Of a stretch of 6,159 nucleotides of DNA, positions 5,354 through 6,159 are shown one piece after another. The position numbers and the translations under genes were made by a program. This DNA is from CBDUUP01 sp965370435 (GTDB lineage: Bacteria; Chloroflexota; Anaerolineae; Anaerolineales; UBA11579), in contig CBDUUP010000278.1 in NCBI GenBank assembly GCA_965370435.1, positions 1 to 6,159 on the forward strand, in the 5' to 3' direction. The notes below the pieces were generated by a model. That model ran no database searches. It had not been told where the DNA came from and was given only the letters and a program-made list of their open reading frames with translations. Within the stretch, counting starts at the first letter, position 1. Each line of letters starts with the position of its first letter.

Positions 5354-6159
5354 ATGTTTGATTATAAACATTATGTACCCATACTACGGTGGAAGCAAGC
5401 CGAGAAAGACGCTCTATGTAAGTTATATATCCATGATAAAGCCATTACTAATCTTATACCTCTTATAGAGCTTGTTCCTACGAAGGGAAGAAAAAAATCT
5501 GCTCGCCAAATAGCGGATGAGATATTAGAGTATTGGGGACAAGATCGGATCTTTTTGGATTATTGGCACCTTCCCAAAACACATCGAAGCAGGTTGCTTG
5601 GGTCTTTAGGCAATGAGGGACAGTTTCTTCAGCTGTCATTGATACCTGTTACAGGGTTGGATAAAAATCGAACCAATAAATATCAATCGGTAGTTGCCTC
5701 TCTTATTAAGAATAATCGGTTGGGTGTATGTTTAAGGTTACTCATCAATGACGTACAAAAACCCGCCTTCCAGAATCAGTTAAGCGATTTGCTTACTTAT
5801 TTCAAGGTCAAACCTAATGAAGTGGATATAGTTGTAGATTATCAATTTATTGACAATAAAAGCCCGAAGTTTCATACAATATCTAATCTTATTCCACACA
5901 TACACGATTGGCGCACCTTTACTCTTGCGGGTGGAAATTTCCCTCGATACTTGACAGACTACAATTTCGGAGAGGAACACAAGTTAGTAAGGCTGGATTG
6001 GGCCCATTGGATAGAAACAATTCAAAACTCTGCTAGGCATCAGAGAAAACCTAGCTATAGTGATTATACTGTTCAACACCCAATTCTGTACGAACCGCCT
6101 GAAGCACCTCATATAAGTGCTAGTATTCGGTATACAAGTCATGAAAATTGGGTAATCAT
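5354..6159 (+). CDS. Beta-family protein (Beta_protein, PF14350-like), 3' end beyond window
   Basis: An open frame of 268 codons from ATG 5354 to the window edge, without a stop. The N-terminus, MFDYKHYVPILRWKQAEKDAL followed by ITNLIPLIELVP, matches the opening I recall for the 'beta family protein' group (YVPILxxKxGExxAL, PLIEI). Other matching stretches are RIFLDYWHL, EVDIVVDYQFID, the WRTFTLAGGNFP turn, RLDWAHW, and SYSDYTVQHP followed by SIRYTSHENW near the end. Members are about 350-400 aa, so roughly a quarter is missing. Biochemical function is not established to my knowledge; the alternating 'PLIE' and 'D' strands suggest a barrel-like fold, which is only an impression. It starts 7 nt after the peptidase-frame stop with only a weak GAGAT ribosome site, so it is probably cotranscribed and coupled with the higBA-ImmA genes. 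Low GC matches the genes before it. Confidence 0.75.
   Translation, partial: MFDYKHYVPILRWKQAEKDALCKLYIHDKAITNLIPLIELVPTKGRKKSARQIADEILEYWGQDRIFLDYWHLPKTHRSRLLGSLGNEGQFLQLSLIPVTGLDKNRTNKYQSVVASLIKNNRLGVCLRLLINDVQKPAFQNQLSDLLTYFKVKPNEVDIVVDYQFIDNKSPKFHTISNLIPHIHDWRTFTLAGGNFPRYLTDYNFGEEHKLVRLDWAHWIETIQNSARHQRKPSYSDYTVQHPILYEPPEAPHISASIRYTSHENWVI

Noticed and set aside
5780..5980. Minus-strand 66-aa frame
   Set aside because: It is antisense to the Beta-family gene, with no domain, and the opposite strand gives a better family match.

Overview
The window looks like an accessory region of an environmental bacterium. The secreted FG-GAP protein, with blades of the type 'FGxSVALSGDTALVGA...DDDxGxxSGSAYLFERDQGG..NWG', and the 251-aa partner of the PIN protein recall proteins I associate with Chloroflexota (Anaerolineae). 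That assignment is a guess from protein style; no rRNA, tRNA or housekeeping marker is present. All ends use the standard code (stops TGA, TAG, TGA, TGA).

Left block (about 1-1480). A two-gene minus-strand operon carries a 251-aa protein of unknown fold (584-1339), then a VapC-like PIN-domain ribonuclease (112-591). The reading frames overlap by 8 bp. The layout is that of a type II toxin-antitoxin pair with an unusually large antitoxin candidate. A plausible sigma70-type promoter lies at 1376-1404. Nothing convincing was found in 1-111.

Middle block (about 1427-3685). A GC-rich plus-strand gene (1679-3517) encodes a secreted seven-bladed FG-GAP beta-propeller with a C-terminal jelly-roll-like domain. 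It has its own promoter, a small palindrome near the transcription start and a strong ribosome site that fixes the start. Two direct copies of a roughly 78-bp non-coding repeat flank it, giving a cassette-like arrangement.

Right block (about 3686-6159). Composition switches sharply to AT-rich. A promoter overlapping a perfect 10-5-10 palindrome precedes three tightly packed plus-strand genes: a HigB-family toxin (3840-4121), a HigA-type helix-turn-helix antitoxin continuous with an ImmA/IrrE zinc-peptidase domain (4139-5347), and a Beta-family protein (5354 to the window end, cut off). The second gene is interrupted by one in-frame TGA at 4844-4846. It sits where the protein would be expected to have a conserved glycine (one base from GGA), so the HTH half and the peptidase half are now separate frames in the same phase.

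Taken together, this is a small accessory island with two toxin-antitoxin modules around a surface or secreted protein. The most interesting part is the HigB / HigA-ImmA / Beta operon. It could be a toxin-antitoxin module with a built-in protease switch and a third, poorly understood component.
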